Shown: positions 1-8,253 of the stretch, piece by piece | Layout: every line of letters begins with the position of its first letter | How positions within the stretch are numbered: the stretch's first letter is position 1 | DNA from: Hyphomicrobiales bacterium | GTDB taxonomy: Bacteria; Pseudomonadota; Alphaproteobacteria; Rhizobiales; Xanthobacteraceae | Assembly (NCBI GenBank): GCA_013911975.1 | Contig: JACESF010000006.1 | Location: 1-64,000, forward strand | Length of the DNA: 64,000 nucleotides | Direction of reading: 5' to 3' | Position numbers and translations under genes: made by a program | The notes under the pieces: generated by a model | Databases searched by the model: none | What the model was told of the DNA's origin: nothing | What the model saw: only the letters and a program-made list of their open reading frames with translations

Positions 1-1
1 C

Positions 2-1111
2 CCTCCGGCGGGCCCTCTCCCGCCCATTCCCGTCACCGTGCTGACGGGGTTCCTCGGGGCGGGGAAGACCACGCTTCTCAACCGCCTGCTGGCGGACCCC
101 GCCCTCGCGGATACCGCCGTGCTCATCAACGAGTTCGGCGAGATCGGCCTCGACCACCTGTTCGTGCGGGAGGTGAAGGACGGGGTGGTGCTGCTCGCCA
201 GCGGCTGCCTGTGCTGCACCGTGCGCGGCGACCTCGTCTCCGCTCTGGAAGACCTGCTGCGGGGACGCGACAACAACCGCCTGCCGCCCTTCAGCCGCGT
301 GATCGTGGAGACCACAGGCCTCGCAGACCCGGCGCCGATCCTCTTCACCCTCATGAGCCATCCCTATCTGGTGCTGCGCTATCGCCTGGACGGGGTGGTG
401 ACGGTGGTGGACGCGGTGAACGGCATGGCCACCCTGGACGCGCAGCCCGAGGCGGTGAAGCAGGCGGCGGTCTCCGACCGCATCGTCCTCACCAAGACCG
501 ACCTCATGGACGGCCGGGACGCCGAGCTTGCGGCGCTGAAGGCGCGGCTCGGGCATCTCGCCCCCGGCGCGCCCCAGCTCGACGCGGCGCGCGGCGAGGC
601 GACGCCCCAGGGGCTGCTGGATGCGGGGCTCTACGACCCCTCCACCAAGATCCCGGACGTATCCCGCTGGCTGGCGGAGGAGCGCATCGCCGCCGCCGAG
701 GCCGAGGGCGGGCACGACCCCAACCGGCACGACGACCGCATCCGGGCCTTCACCATCGCCACCGACGCGGCGGTGTCCGCCTCCACCCTCGATCTGTTCC
801 TGGAATTGCTGCGCGCCACCTACGGGGAGAAGCTGCTGCGCCTGAAGGGCGTGGTGAAGCTGGCGGACGACCCGTCCGCGCCCGTGGTCCTGCACGGCGT
901 GCAGCATGTGATGCACCCGCCCGCGCGGCTCGCCGCCTGGCCGGATGACGACACCCGCACGCGGCTCGTCATGATCATGCGCGATCTCGACCCGGATGTG
1001 GTCCGCCGCCTGTTCTCCGCCTTCCTGGGCGTGCCGCAGATCGATATGCCGGACCGGGAGGCCCTGATGGACAATCCCCTCGCCCCCGCCGGCCTGAAGG
1101 GCGGGCGATGA
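2..1111 (+). CDS. CobW-type GTPase / metal chaperone (COG0523), 5' end outside window
   Basis: The reading frame is already open at the window edge, so the true start lies upstream; the GTG at 38 falls inside the first beta strand (VTVLTGFLGAGKTT) and cannot be the real start. Visible motifs are Walker A GFLGAGKTT (about 47-73), NEFGEIG, the metal-binding CLCC of the COG0523 family (about 206-217), ETTGLADP and the base-recognition TKTD, followed by a CobW C-terminal domain. Family members are G3E GTPases that deliver zinc, cobalt or other metals to target proteins; a short His-containing stretch (GGHDPNRHDD) could bind metal. The stop overlaps the next start (ATGA), so the two genes are translationally coupled. 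Which metal or target it serves cannot be told. Confidence 0.9.
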   Translation, partial: PPAGPLPPIPVTVLTGFLGAGKTTLLNRLLADPALADTAVLINEFGEIGLDHLFVREVKDGVVLLASGCLCCTVRGDLVSALEDLLRGRDNNRLPPFSRVIVETTGLADPAPILFTLMSHPYLVLRYRLDGVVTVVDAVNGMATLDAQPEAVKQAAVSDRIVLTKTDLMDGRDAELAALKARLGHLAPGAPQLDAARGEATPQGLLDAGLYDPSTKIPDVSRWLAEERIAAAEAEGGHDPNRHDDRIRAFTIATDAAVSASTLDLFLELLRATYGEKLLRLKGVVKLADDPSAPVVLHGVQHVMHPPARLAAWPDDDTRTRLVMIMRDLDPDVVRRLFSAFLGVPQIDMPDREALMDNPLAPAGLKGGR

Positions 1112-1671
1112 GCGCCCTTCCCTCCCCCGCCGAGATCGTCGCCTTCTGGCGCGCCGCCGGGGAAGAGCGCTGGTTTTCCGCCGACCCCGCCTTCGACATC
1201 GAGGTGCGCGACCACCTGCTGCCCGCCCATCTCGACGCGCTCGCGCGGGGCGCCGGCGCCCATCCGCTGCCGGACTATGAGGACAGCGCCGAGGGCACGC
1301 TGGCCCTGGTGCTGCTGCTGGACCAGGTGCCGCGCAACGTATTCCGGGGCACGCCGCGCGCCTTCGCGGCGGACGAGGCCGCGCGCCGCGTGGCGGAACG
1401 GGCCCTGGCGAGGGGCTTCGACATGCAGGTGGAGCCCGCCTTGCGCGGCTTCCTCTACCTGCCCTTCATGCATGCGGAGGACCTCGCCCTGCAGGACCGC
1501 TGCGTCGGGCTCTACGAGGCCCTCGGCGGCGCGGACCAGTTGCAGTATGCCCGCATCCACCGGGACATCATCGCGCGGTTCGGCCGCTTCCCCCACCGCA
1601 ATCCCATTCTCGGCCGGGCCATGACCGAGGACGAGGAACGCTTCCTCACGGAAGGCGGCTTCGCGGGCTGA
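1108..1671 (+). CDS. DUF924 family protein
   Basis: 187 residues, the usual length for DUF924. Recognised by the AFWxAAGxxxWF start, the LLLDQVPRNVFRG motif in the middle and FLYLPFMHAEDLALQD followed by a HRDIIARFGRFPHRN stretch. It is predicted to be soluble and all-helical with a TPR-like fold; the biochemical role of the family is not established. It starts within the stop codon of the CobW-type GTPase, so the pair forms a small operon. Confidence 0.85.
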   Translation: MSALPSPAEIVAFWRAAGEERWFSADPAFDIEVRDHLLPAHLDALARGAGAHPLPDYEDSAEGTLALVLLLDQVPRNVFRGTPRAFAADEAARRVAERALARGFDMQVEPALRGFLYLPFMHAEDLALQDRCVGLYEALGGADQLQYARIHRDIIARFGRFPHRNPILGRAMTEDEERFLTEGGFAG

Positions 1672-1717
1672 GCTTACGGCCGATCACACTTGGCCCCTGG
1701 CCTGGCACAAGGGCCCC

Positions 1718-1825
1718 GTCATGCCCGGGCTTGTCCCGGGCATCCACGCGGCACCGTTACGAATAGCGTTTGAGGTCCGCTCCGTCGGCTCGGCGTGGAT
1801 GGCCGGGACACGCCCGGCCATGACC
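1718..1825. repeat. Palindromic intergenic repeat, copy 1
   Basis: Two inverted arms, CGTCATGCCCGGGC... (1718-1749) and ...GCCCGGCCATGACC (1794-1825), form an outer inverted repeat joining GTCATG to CATGAC and CCACG to CGTGG. Each arm is itself a small hairpin (GCCCGGG/CCCGGGC in the left arm, GGCCGGG/CCCGGCC in the right). The same arrangement recurs at 36776-36871, so this is a dispersed REP-like family, common in Hyphomicrobiales genomes. It lies between convergent genes. Confidence 0.75.
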
Positions 1826-1869
1826 CGGCAAGAGGGTGTGCGAGCCCGTGCCCACAATCCCGGGCTGTG

Positions 1870-1891
1870 AGCCCGGCGCGAGCCGGGCTTT
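1870..1891. terminator. Hairpin between convergent genes
   Basis: AGCCCGGC and GCCGGGCT form a perfect 8-bp stem around a GCGA tetraloop, followed by TTT on the plus strand. It sits between the DUF924 gene and the convergent flavoprotein gene. The T tract is short, so termination efficiency is uncertain. Confidence 0.5.
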
Positions 1892-1909
1892 GGTGAATGC
1901 GGATCGGCG

Positions 1910-3136
1910 CTACGCCCCCGGCGCGCGGACGGTCAGGCGCTCCAGCACCCCGCCCGCCGCCGCCCAGCCGGTGGCGAAGCAGGCCTGGAGGAGATAGCCG
2001 CCGGTGGGCGCCTCCCAGTCCAGCATCTCGCCGCAGGCGAACACGCCTGGCAACATCTTCAGCATGAAATGCGCGTCCAGCGCGTCGAAGGCGATGCCGC
2101 CGGCGCTGGAAATGGCCCGCTCCAGCCCGGCCACCGCGTCCACCCGCAGGGGAACCGCCTTGATGCGCGCCGCGAGAGCGCAGGGGTCGGCGGGCGGCGG
2201 CCCGGCCTCGCGGAGCAAAGCGGCGGCGACGGGGGAGAGCCCCGCCCCCTTGCGCAGCCGGTTCGCGAGGGACTGGCTCGGCGGCACCGCCGCGAGCTTC
2301 GCCGCGAGCGGTCCCTCCGCCAGATCGGGCCGCAGGTCGATGGCGATGTTGGCCGCGCCGCGCGCCTCCACCGCCTCGCGGATCAGGCGGGACAGGGCAT
2401 AGACCGCCCCGCCTTCGAGGCCTGTCTCGGTGATCACCGCCTCGCCGCGCACGGTGCGCCCGCCGCAGGACAGGGCGATGCGCTTCAGCGGCTCGCCCGC
2501 CCAGCGCGTGGCGAAGACCGGCGACCAGGAGACGCGTACGCCCATATTGGCGGGCCGGAAGGCGGGGCCGTCCACGCCGCGCCGGGCGAGCATCTCCCGC
2601 CAGCACCCATCGGCGCCGAGCCGCGGCCAGGAGGCGCCGCCCAGCGCCAGGATCGTGGCCTGCGGTCGCACCCGGACCTCGCCCTCCGGCGCCTGGAACA
2701 ACAGCGCGCCGTCCGCGTCCCAGCCGCGCCAGTCATGGCGCGCGTGCAGCACCACGCCGGCCTCGGCGAGGGTGCGCAGCCACGCCCGCAGCAGCGGCGA
2801 GGCCTTGAAGGCGCGGGGAAAGACCCGCCCGCTGGAGCCCACGAAGGTCTCCTCCCCCAGATCGTGCACGAAGGCCCGCAGCGCGTCCGGCGGGAAGGCG
2901 CGCACCGCGTCCAGCAGCGCCGGGGCCTGGGGATGGTAGCGCGCCAGCAGATCCGGCAAGGGCTCGGAATGGGTGAGGTTGAGCCCGCCCCGCCCCGCCA
3001 TGAGGAATTTGCGCGCCGGCGAGGGCATCCGGTCGAACACTTCGACGCTCAGCCCGGCGCGGGCGAGGCGCGTTGCGGCCATGAGGCCCGCCGGGCCGGC
3101 GCCGATGACGCAGGCTGTTGCGCAATGCCTTTCCAT
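1910..3136 (-). CDS. NAD(P)/FAD-dependent oxidoreductase, HI0933/TIGR03862-like flavoprotein
   Basis: 408 residues from the ATG at 3136, which places the FAD-binding strand CVIGAGPAGLMAATRL at the N terminus; a longer reading adds about 20 residues with no flavoprotein similarity. Other family motifs are GRGGLNLTHSEPL, GGASWPRLGADG and, near the C terminus, FACGEMLDWEAPTGGY, where the second FAD-contacting segment lies. The substrate of this family is unknown; members are soluble two-domain flavoproteins often annotated as aminoacetone oxidase or BaiN-like. It is divergent from the diguanylate cyclase with about 130 bp between them. Confidence 0.88.
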   Translation of the reverse strand: MERHCATACVIGAGPAGLMAATRLARAGLSVEVFDRMPSPARKFLMAGRGGLNLTHSEPLPDLLARYHPQAPALLDAVRAFPPDALRAFVHDLGEETFVGSSGRVFPRAFKASPLLRAWLRTLAEAGVVLHARHDWRGWDADGALLFQAPEGEVRVRPQATILALGGASWPRLGADGCWREMLARRGVDGPAFRPANMGVRVSWSPVFATRWAGEPLKRIALSCGGRTVRGEAVITETGLEGGAVYALSRLIREAVEARGAANIAIDLRPDLAEGPLAAKLAAVPPSQSLANRLRKGAGLSPVAAALLREAGPPPADPCALAARIKAVPLRVDAVAGLERAISSAGGIAFDALDAHFMLKMLPGVFACGEMLDWEAPTGGYLLQACFATGWAAAGGVLERLTVRAPGA

Positions 3137-3264
3137 GCCTCGGTTTCTGCCCCTCGAAGACGGCCATGTCCATGCGCCGCCTGCGTTTATTACCATTCCT
3201 TATGTGGACGGACCCTGCGTTATCTGCCATGCCCTTGCGTGGCTCGGGGGGTGGAAGGCCCCAA

Positions 3265-4353
3265 ATGGATACGAAGTTCATCAGGCAACGCACTTTGATC
3301 GTCAGGCTGCTGCTGGGATGCGGCGTCCTGTGCACGATCGCCCTGTGGCTGTTTGAGGCGCGATCCGGCCTGCTCTCCAATTATGACCGCTACGGCTATC
3401 CGCTGCTGCTCACCGGCTTCGGCGTGAGCTTCGCCCTGCTGGTGGCGGTGCCCCGCCTGCGCACGACGGCGGAGGTCGTCGGCTACGCGACCTTCGTGCT
3501 CTATTGCGCGGGTGCGGTGCTGGCCTTTCCCTCGCTGCCGCCGGACACGCGGCTCTACACCATCGCCAACACCCTGCAATGGATGCCGCTGATCTATGTG
3601 ACGGCATTCCTCCTGTTCAAGCAGCGCCGGGCGATCCTGGCGGCGGGCGGCGCGTTCGCCATCAGCCTCGCGGCCCTGGGCTGGACGCTCGTCACAGGCG
3701 CGGCGGGAACCTGGACGGCGATCCATGCCTCGCTGATCCTCAATGCCTATGTGGTCCACCTTCTGGCGCTGCTGGCCCTGTCGCTGTTCGTGGTGACGCA
3801 GTCCGCCTTCGAGCGCATGCGCAAGCGCACCCTCGTGCTGGAAAGCGCCGCCTTCTCGGACGCGCTCACCGGCGTCGCCAACCGGCGCGGGCTGGAGCGC
3901 ATCCTGATGCGCCATGCCGAGCAGCCGGGCTCGCCCATGGCCCTCATCCTGCTGGACATGGACCATTTCAAGCGCGTCAACGACCGGCGCGGCCACGTGT
4001 TCGGCGACCGGGTGCTCCAGACCATCGTGGACGCCCTGCGCGGCGCGCTGCGCGCCGATGACCTGCTGGGCCGCTGGGGCGGCGACGAGTTCCTGGTGAT
4101 CGCGGACGGCACCTCCATCGAGGACGCCCGCGCGCTGGCGGAACGCCTGCGCCAGGCAGCGGCGGCGCTGCCCGCCAATGTCAGCGGGGGCGTCACCCTG
4201 TCGGCGGGCGTCTCGCTGTGGGATGGAGAGGGGGGCCTCGAAGAGGCGCTGCGGCGCGTGGACATCGCGCTCTATGCGGCCAAGAATCAGGGCCGCGACC
4301 GCGTCGCCCTGGCGGATCCCTCCGGCTCCGCGCCCGGCCGGGCGACCGCCTGA
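3265..4353 (+). CDS. Membrane-bound diguanylate cyclase (GGDEF)
   Basis: 362 residues. The start at 3265 is preceded by a GGAAGG-like ribosome binding site; upstream in-frame starts would overlap the divergent flavoprotein promoter. About six hydrophobic helices occupy residues 10-195 (no recognisable sensory fold), followed by a GGDEF domain beginning DALTGVANRRG. The catalytic motif GGDEF is intact at 272-276, and RADD at 263-266, five residues upstream, is a canonical product-inhibition I-site. It should synthesise cyclic di-GMP at the inner membrane with feedback inhibition. No EAL domain is present. Confidence 0.93.
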   Translation: MDTKFIRQRTLIVRLLLGCGVLCTIALWLFEARSGLLSNYDRYGYPLLLTGFGVSFALLVAVPRLRTTAEVVGYATFVLYCAGAVLAFPSLPPDTRLYTIANTLQWMPLIYVTAFLLFKQRRAILAAGGAFAISLAALGWTLVTGAAGTWTAIHASLILNAYVVHLLALLALSLFVVTQSAFERMRKRTLVLESAAFSDALTGVANRRGLERILMRHAEQPGSPMALILLDMDHFKRVNDRRGHVFGDRVLQTIVDALRGALRADDLLGRWGGDEFLVIADGTSIEDARALAERLRQAAAALPANVSGGVTLSAGVSLWDGEGGLEEALRRVDIALYAAKNQGRDRVALADPSGSAPGRATA

Positions 4354-4380
4354 ACCGCATCGGCCGCCGGCGGCGGCCAA

Positions 4381-4410
4381 GAAAAAGCCCCGCGGGCGAC
4401 CCGCGGGGCT
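4381..4410 (-). terminator. Rho-independent terminator of ccr
   Basis: A perfect 11-bp stem (AGCCCCGCGGG with CCCGCGGGGCT, loop CGA) at 4386-4410 is followed on the minus strand by TTTTTC. It lies 30 bp past the ccr stop codon and also separates ccr from the convergent diguanylate cyclase gene. Confidence 0.85.
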
Positions 4411-4439
4411 GAAGCGTCAGGCGGACGGCGCACGGGGGC

Positions 4440-5726
4440 TCAGCCCTCGCTGGAGGCCTCGATCACGTCCTCCAAGGTGCGCAGGCCCGCGCGCGGCGAA
4501 TTCACCAGCACGGCCATGTTGCCGGGGGCATGCTGGTTCTTCCACATCTTGGTGTGCGCGTGCGGGATGCGGTCCCAGGGGAACACCTCGGACATGCAGG
4601 GGTCCACGCGCCGGTCGATGATGAACTGGTTGGCGCCGGACGCCTGCTTCAGGTGCGCGAAGTGCGAACCCTGGACGCGCTTCTGGCGCATCCACACATA
4701 GCGGGCGTCGAAGGTGAGGTTGAAGCCGGTGGTCCCCGCGCAGAACACCACCATGCCGCCGCGCTTCACCACGAGGCACGAGACCGGGAAGGTCTGCTCG
4801 CCGGGATGCTCGAACACGATGTCCACGTCGCGCTTGCCGGTGATGTCCCAGATGGCCTTGCCGAACTTGCGGGCTTCCTTGGTCCACTCGACATATTCGG
4901 GCGAGTTGACCGTGGGCATCTGGCCCCAGCACTTGAAGTCCTTGCGGTTGATCACGCCCTTGGCGCCGAGGCCGAGCACGTAGTCCCGCTTGGAATCGTC
5001 GGAGATCACGCCGATCACATGGGCGCCGGAAGCGGCGGCGAGCTGGACGCCGAACACGCCGAGGCCGCCCGAGGCGCCCCACACGAGCACGTTGTCACCC
5101 GGCTTCACCGTGTGCGGCGGATGGCCGAACAGCATGCGGTAGGCGGTGGCGAGGGTGAGGGTGTAGCAGGCCGACTCTTCCCAGGTGAGGTGCTTGGGGC
5201 GCGGCATGAGCTGGCGCGCCTGGACGCGGCAGAATTGCGCGAAGGAGCCGTCCGGCGTCTCGTAGCCCCAGATGCGCTGGGAAGGCGAGAACATGGGATC
5301 GCCGCCGTTACATTCCTCGTCGTCGCCGTCGTCCTGGTTACAGTGGACCACCACCTCGTCGCCCACCTTCCAGCGGGTGACTTTCGGGCCCACCGCCCAG
5401 ACGATGCCCGAGGCATCGGAACCGGCGATGTGGTACGGCGCCTTGTGCACGTCGAACGGCGTGATCGGCTGGCCGAGGCCCGCCCAGATGCCGTTGTAAT
5501 TGACGCCCGCCGCCATCACGAGCACGAGCACGTCGGTCTCGCCCAGCTCCCAGGTCGGCACCACTTCCACCTGGAAGGAGTCTTCCGGCGGGCCATGGCG
5601 CTCGCGGCGGATCGCCCAGGCATACATCTTCGCCGGGACATGGCCGAGCGGGGGGATCTCACCCACTTCGTACAGGTCCTTCAGCTCGGAGCCGTTAGGC
5701 GCGCTTGCCCTCGCGATCTGGCTCAT
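4440..5726 (-). CDS. ccr: Crotonyl-CoA carboxylase/reductase
   Basis: 428 residues, the normal length. The start at 5726 is preceded by GGAAGGAAGGATC; upstream codons would run into the divergent promoter region. It is an MDR-fold enzyme that reductively carboxylates crotonyl-CoA to (2S)-ethylmalonyl-CoA with NADPH, the key step of the ethylmalonyl-CoA pathway. Supporting motifs are AAGVNYNGIWAGLG, HIAGSDASG, VGDEVVVHCNQ, the acidic insert DDGDDEECNGGDP typical of Ccr, IWGYETPDGSFAQF, the nucleotide-binding VWGASGGLGVFGVQLA and IVFEHPGEQTFP, whose His corresponds to the CO2-binding region. It is divergent from ecm, the next-but-one pathway enzyme. Confidence 0.97.
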   Translation of the reverse strand: MSQIARASAPNGSELKDLYEVGEIPPLGHVPAKMYAWAIRRERHGPPEDSFQVEVVPTWELGETDVLVLVMAAGVNYNGIWAGLGQPITPFDVHKAPYHIAGSDASGIVWAVGPKVTRWKVGDEVVVHCNQDDGDDEECNGGDPMFSPSQRIWGYETPDGSFAQFCRVQARQLMPRPKHLTWEESACYTLTLATAYRMLFGHPPHTVKPGDNVLVWGASGGLGVFGVQLAAASGAHVIGVISDDSKRDYVLGLGAKGVINRKDFKCWGQMPTVNSPEYVEWTKEARKFGKAIWDITGKRDVDIVFEHPGEQTFPVSCLVVKRGGMVVFCAGTTGFNLTFDARYVWMRQKRVQGSHFAHLKQASGANQFIIDRRVDPCMSEVFPWDRIPHAHTKMWKNQHAPGNMAVLVNSPRAGLRTLEDVIEASSEG

Positions 5727-5905
5727 AGCGTTGATCCTTCCTTCCTCAGCGGCTTGTGCCGACGTTTGTTTCGCACCGCAGCGTAGCAGAGAAATCGGGA
5801 CTGGCGAGCCCCCCTTTATGACAAGTCCAAACTCTCCCGCGATCAAGCGCCTTGAACGTGCCCCGGCCCCGTGGGGCGGCATTTTTTCCATCGACGGCGG
5901 CGTGG

Positions 5906-5928
5906 TTGCAGCGCACACTGCGCGGCAA
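5906..5928. promoter_or_regulatory. Inverted repeat in the ccr-ecm divergent promoter region
   Basis: TTGCAGCGCA and TGCGCGGCAA are inverted with a 3-bp spacer and match at 9 of 10 positions. The site is 21 bp before the ecm start within the 223-bp divergent region. It resembles a regulator operator. RamB and CcrR are known regulators of this pathway elsewhere, but the sequence does not say which protein binds here. Confidence 0.45.
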
Positions 5929-5949
5929 AGACCAAATGGGGATGTGAAA

Positions 5950-7923
5950 ATGCCGACCCGCGACAAACCTTGGCTGTTCCGCACCTATGCCGGGCATTCG
6001 ACCGCCGCGGAGTCCAACAAGCTGTACCGGACCAACCTTTCCAAGGGCCAGACCGGCCTCTCGGTGGCCTTCGACCTGCCCACCCAGACCGGCTATGACA
6101 GCGACCATCCCCTGGCGCGCGGCGAAGTGGGCAAGGTGGGCGTCCCCATTTCGCACCTGGGCGACATGCGCACGCTGTTCGACGGCATCCCGCTGGCCGA
6201 GATGAACACGTCCATGACCATCAATGCGTGCGCGGCGTGGCTGCTCTCGCTCTATATCGCGACCGCCGACGAGCAGGGCGCGGACCGTACCAAGCTGAAC
6301 GGCACCACGCAGAACGACATCATCAAGGAATATCTCTCGCGCGGCACCTATGTGTTCCCGCCCGCGCCTTCCATGCGGCTCACCAAGGACGTGATCCTGT
6401 TCACGACCAACCACCTGCCGCGCTGGAACCCCATGAATGTGTGCTCCTACCACCTGCAGGAGGCGGGGGCGACGCCGGTGCAGGAGCTGGCCTTCGCGCT
6501 CGCCAACGCCATCGCCATCCTCGACACGGTGAAGGCGTCCGGCGAGGCGGAAGGGGCGGTGTTCGGCGAGGTGGTGGGCCGCATCTCCTTCTTCGTGAAC
6601 GCGGGCATGAAGTTCATCACCGAGATGTGCAAGATGCGCGCGTTCGTGGATCTCTGGGACGAGATCTGCGTGAACCGCTACGGCATCACGGACGCCAAGC
6701 AGAAGCTGTTCCGCTACGGCGTTCAGGTGAACTCGCTGGGCCTCACGGAGCAGCAGCCGGAGAACAACGTCTACCGCATCCTCATCGAGATGCTGGCCGT
6801 CACCCTCTCCAAGAAGGCCCGCGCCCGCGCGGTCCAGCTTCCCGCCTGGAACGAGGCGCTGGGCCTGCCGCGCTCCTTCGACCAGCAATGGTCGCTGCGC
6901 ATGCAGCAGGTGCTGGCCTACGAGACCGACCTCCTGGGCTATGGCGACATCTTCGACGGCTCGGTGGAGATCGACCGCAAGGTGGAGGAGCTGAAGGCCG
7001 AGGCGCGCGCGGAGCTGGAGCGCATCGGCGCCATGGGCGGCGCCGTGGCGGCGGTGGAGAACAGCTACATGAAGCAGGCGCTGGTGGAATCCAACACCCG
7101 CCGCCTGGAAGGCATCGAGACCGGCGACCAGGTGGTGGTGGGCGTCAACCGCTGGACCGAGACCGAGCCCTCGCCCCTCACCACGGGCGAAGGCGCCATC
7201 CTCACCGTTCCCGCCCATGTGGAGCCCGAGCAGATCGCCCGCCTCCAGGCCTGGCGCGCCGCGCGGGACGCGAAGGCCGCCGAGAAGGCGCTCGCCGACC
7301 TCAAGAGCGCGGCCCAGGAAGGGCGCAACATCATGGAGCCCTCCATCGCCTGCGCGAAGGCGGGCATCACAACCGGCGAGTGGGGCGCGTGCCTGCGCGA
7401 GGTGTTCGGCGAATACCGCGCGCCCACCGGCGTCGGCCGGGCGGTGCGGGCGGACACGCAGGGCCTCGATGCCGTGCGCGCGGACGTGGAGACGGTCTCC
7501 GCCCGCCTCGGGCGCCGCATCAAGTTCCTGGTGGGCAAGCCGGGCCTCGACGGCCATTCCAACGGCGCCGAGCAGATCGCCGTGCGCGCCCGCGATTGCG
7601 GCATGGAAGTGGTCTATGAGGGCATCCGCCTCACCCCGGCCGAGATCGTCAACGCCGCGCTGGAGGAGAGCGTCCACATCATCGGCCTCTCCATCCTCTC
7701 CGGCTCCCATGTGCCGCTGGTGAAGGACGTGATGGACCGGCTGCGGGCGGAAGGCATGACCGACGTGCCCGTGGTGGTGGGCGGCATCATCCCGCCCGAG
7801 GACGAGGCCCAGTTGAAGGCCTTCGGCGTCGCCGCTGTCTACACGCCGAAGAATTTCGAACTGAACCGCATCATGGCGGACATCGTGTCCATCGTGGACC
7901 GGGAATCCCAGAAGGCGGCCTGA
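5950..7923 (+). CDS. ecm: Ethylmalonyl-CoA mutase (coenzyme B12-dependent)
   Basis: 657 residues, right for single-chain Ecm. The ATG at 5950 gives the typical start KPWLFRTYAGHSTA; a GTG six bases upstream is also possible. It interconverts (2R)-ethylmalonyl-CoA and (2S)-methylsuccinyl-CoA. The N-terminal TIM-barrel substrate domain includes GLSVAFDLPTQTGYDSDHP and NTSMTIN. The C-terminal cobalamin domain carries DGHSNG at 534-539 (DxHxxG, lower axial ligand His536), SILSGSH and VVVGGIIP. It could be mistaken for methylmalonyl-CoA mutase large subunit, but the location next to ccr and the fused B12 domain of this length favour Ecm. Confidence 0.93.
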   Translation: MPTRDKPWLFRTYAGHSTAAESNKLYRTNLSKGQTGLSVAFDLPTQTGYDSDHPLARGEVGKVGVPISHLGDMRTLFDGIPLAEMNTSMTINACAAWLLSLYIATADEQGADRTKLNGTTQNDIIKEYLSRGTYVFPPAPSMRLTKDVILFTTNHLPRWNPMNVCSYHLQEAGATPVQELAFALANAIAILDTVKASGEAEGAVFGEVVGRISFFVNAGMKFITEMCKMRAFVDLWDEICVNRYGITDAKQKLFRYGVQVNSLGLTEQQPENNVYRILIEMLAVTLSKKARARAVQLPAWNEALGLPRSFDQQWSLRMQQVLAYETDLLGYGDIFDGSVEIDRKVEELKAEARAELERIGAMGGAVAAVENSYMKQALVESNTRRLEGIETGDQVVVGVNRWTETEPSPLTTGEGAILTVPAHVEPEQIARLQAWRAARDAKAAEKALADLKSAAQEGRNIMEPSIACAKAGITTGEWGACLREVFGEYRAPTGVGRAVRADTQGLDAVRADVETVSARLGRRIKFLVGKPGLDGHSNGAEQIAVRARDCGMEVVYEGIRLTPAEIVNAALEESVHIIGLSILSGSHVPLVKDVMDRLRAEGMTDVPVVVGGIIPPEDEAQLKAFGVAAVYTPKNFELNRIMADIVSIVDRESQKAA

Positions 7924-7945
7924 CGCCGCGAGCCGGGCCGCCGAA

Positions 7946-7972
7946 CCGGGAGAGGCCATGCGCCCCTCCCGG
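7946..7972 (+). terminator. Weak hairpin downstream of ecm
   Basis: CCGGGAGAGG pairs with CCCCTCCCGG (9 of 10 pairs) around a 7-base loop, 23 bp past the ecm stop. There is no clear T tract (CCTTCG follows), so it may only be an RNA-stabilising stem. Confidence 0.35.
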
Positions 7973-8072
7973 CCTTCGCCAGGACATCCGTGGGGCCGTC
8001 TCCCTGCCCAGCGCGCCCTTCCGGTGCAGGCGAAGCGCCGCGTGCGCTCTCTCAAAAAAATTCAGAGCCCCG

Positions 8073-8097
8073 GGAACAAACGCGCGCGGGCGTCGTT
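8073..8097 (+). promoter_or_regulatory. Candidate EcfG-type (general stress) sigma factor promoter
   Basis: GGAAC at 8073-8077 is followed after exactly 16 bp by CGTT at 8094-8097. This matches the GGAAC-N16/17-CGTT pattern of alphaproteobacterial EcfG/SigT promoters. It points towards the RHH-kinase/heme oxygenase/phytochrome operon, with a predicted transcript start near 8104 and a leader of about 150 bases. Confidence 0.5.
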
Positions 8098-8154
8098 TTG
8101 CACGCATCGTCTTGCGCGGATGACCGCTCGGCACCCTGCCAGCGATGTCCCCAT

Positions 8155-8212
8155 GTCACTGATCGTATAAATCCAACGCATTACTGCTTATTTTTATAAT
8201 ATCGTCTGTGAC
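8155..8212. promoter_or_regulatory. Imperfect inverted repeat upstream of the RHH-kinase gene
   Basis: The left arm GTCACTGATCGTATAA (8155-8170) faces a right arm (8194-8212) whose complement reads GTCAC, nine bases, TATAA. The shared ends GTCAC and TATAA suggest a two-half-site operator. Since the next gene starts with a ParD-like DNA-binding domain, autoregulation is one possibility; this is inference. Confidence 0.35.
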
Positions 8213-8253
8213 ATTCATTGACACAGCGCATGTTGTTTGCGACCAACGGCGTC

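Larger units (their letters stand above)
7924..8253 (+). other. Intergenic region between ecm and the phytochrome operon
   Basis: 330 bp without a credible gene. It holds a weak hairpin after ecm, a candidate EcfG-type promoter at 8073-8097, and an AT-rich stretch from 8155 to 8220 containing an imperfect inverted repeat and a TATAAT at 8195-8200 (no good -35 at 17 bp). AT content rises sharply relative to the flanking genes, as expected for a regulated promoter. Confidence 0.7.

Noticed and set aside
5796..5824. TTGTCA as -35 element of ccr
   Set aside because: No acceptable -10 sequence occurs at 16-19 bp downstream on the minus strand.
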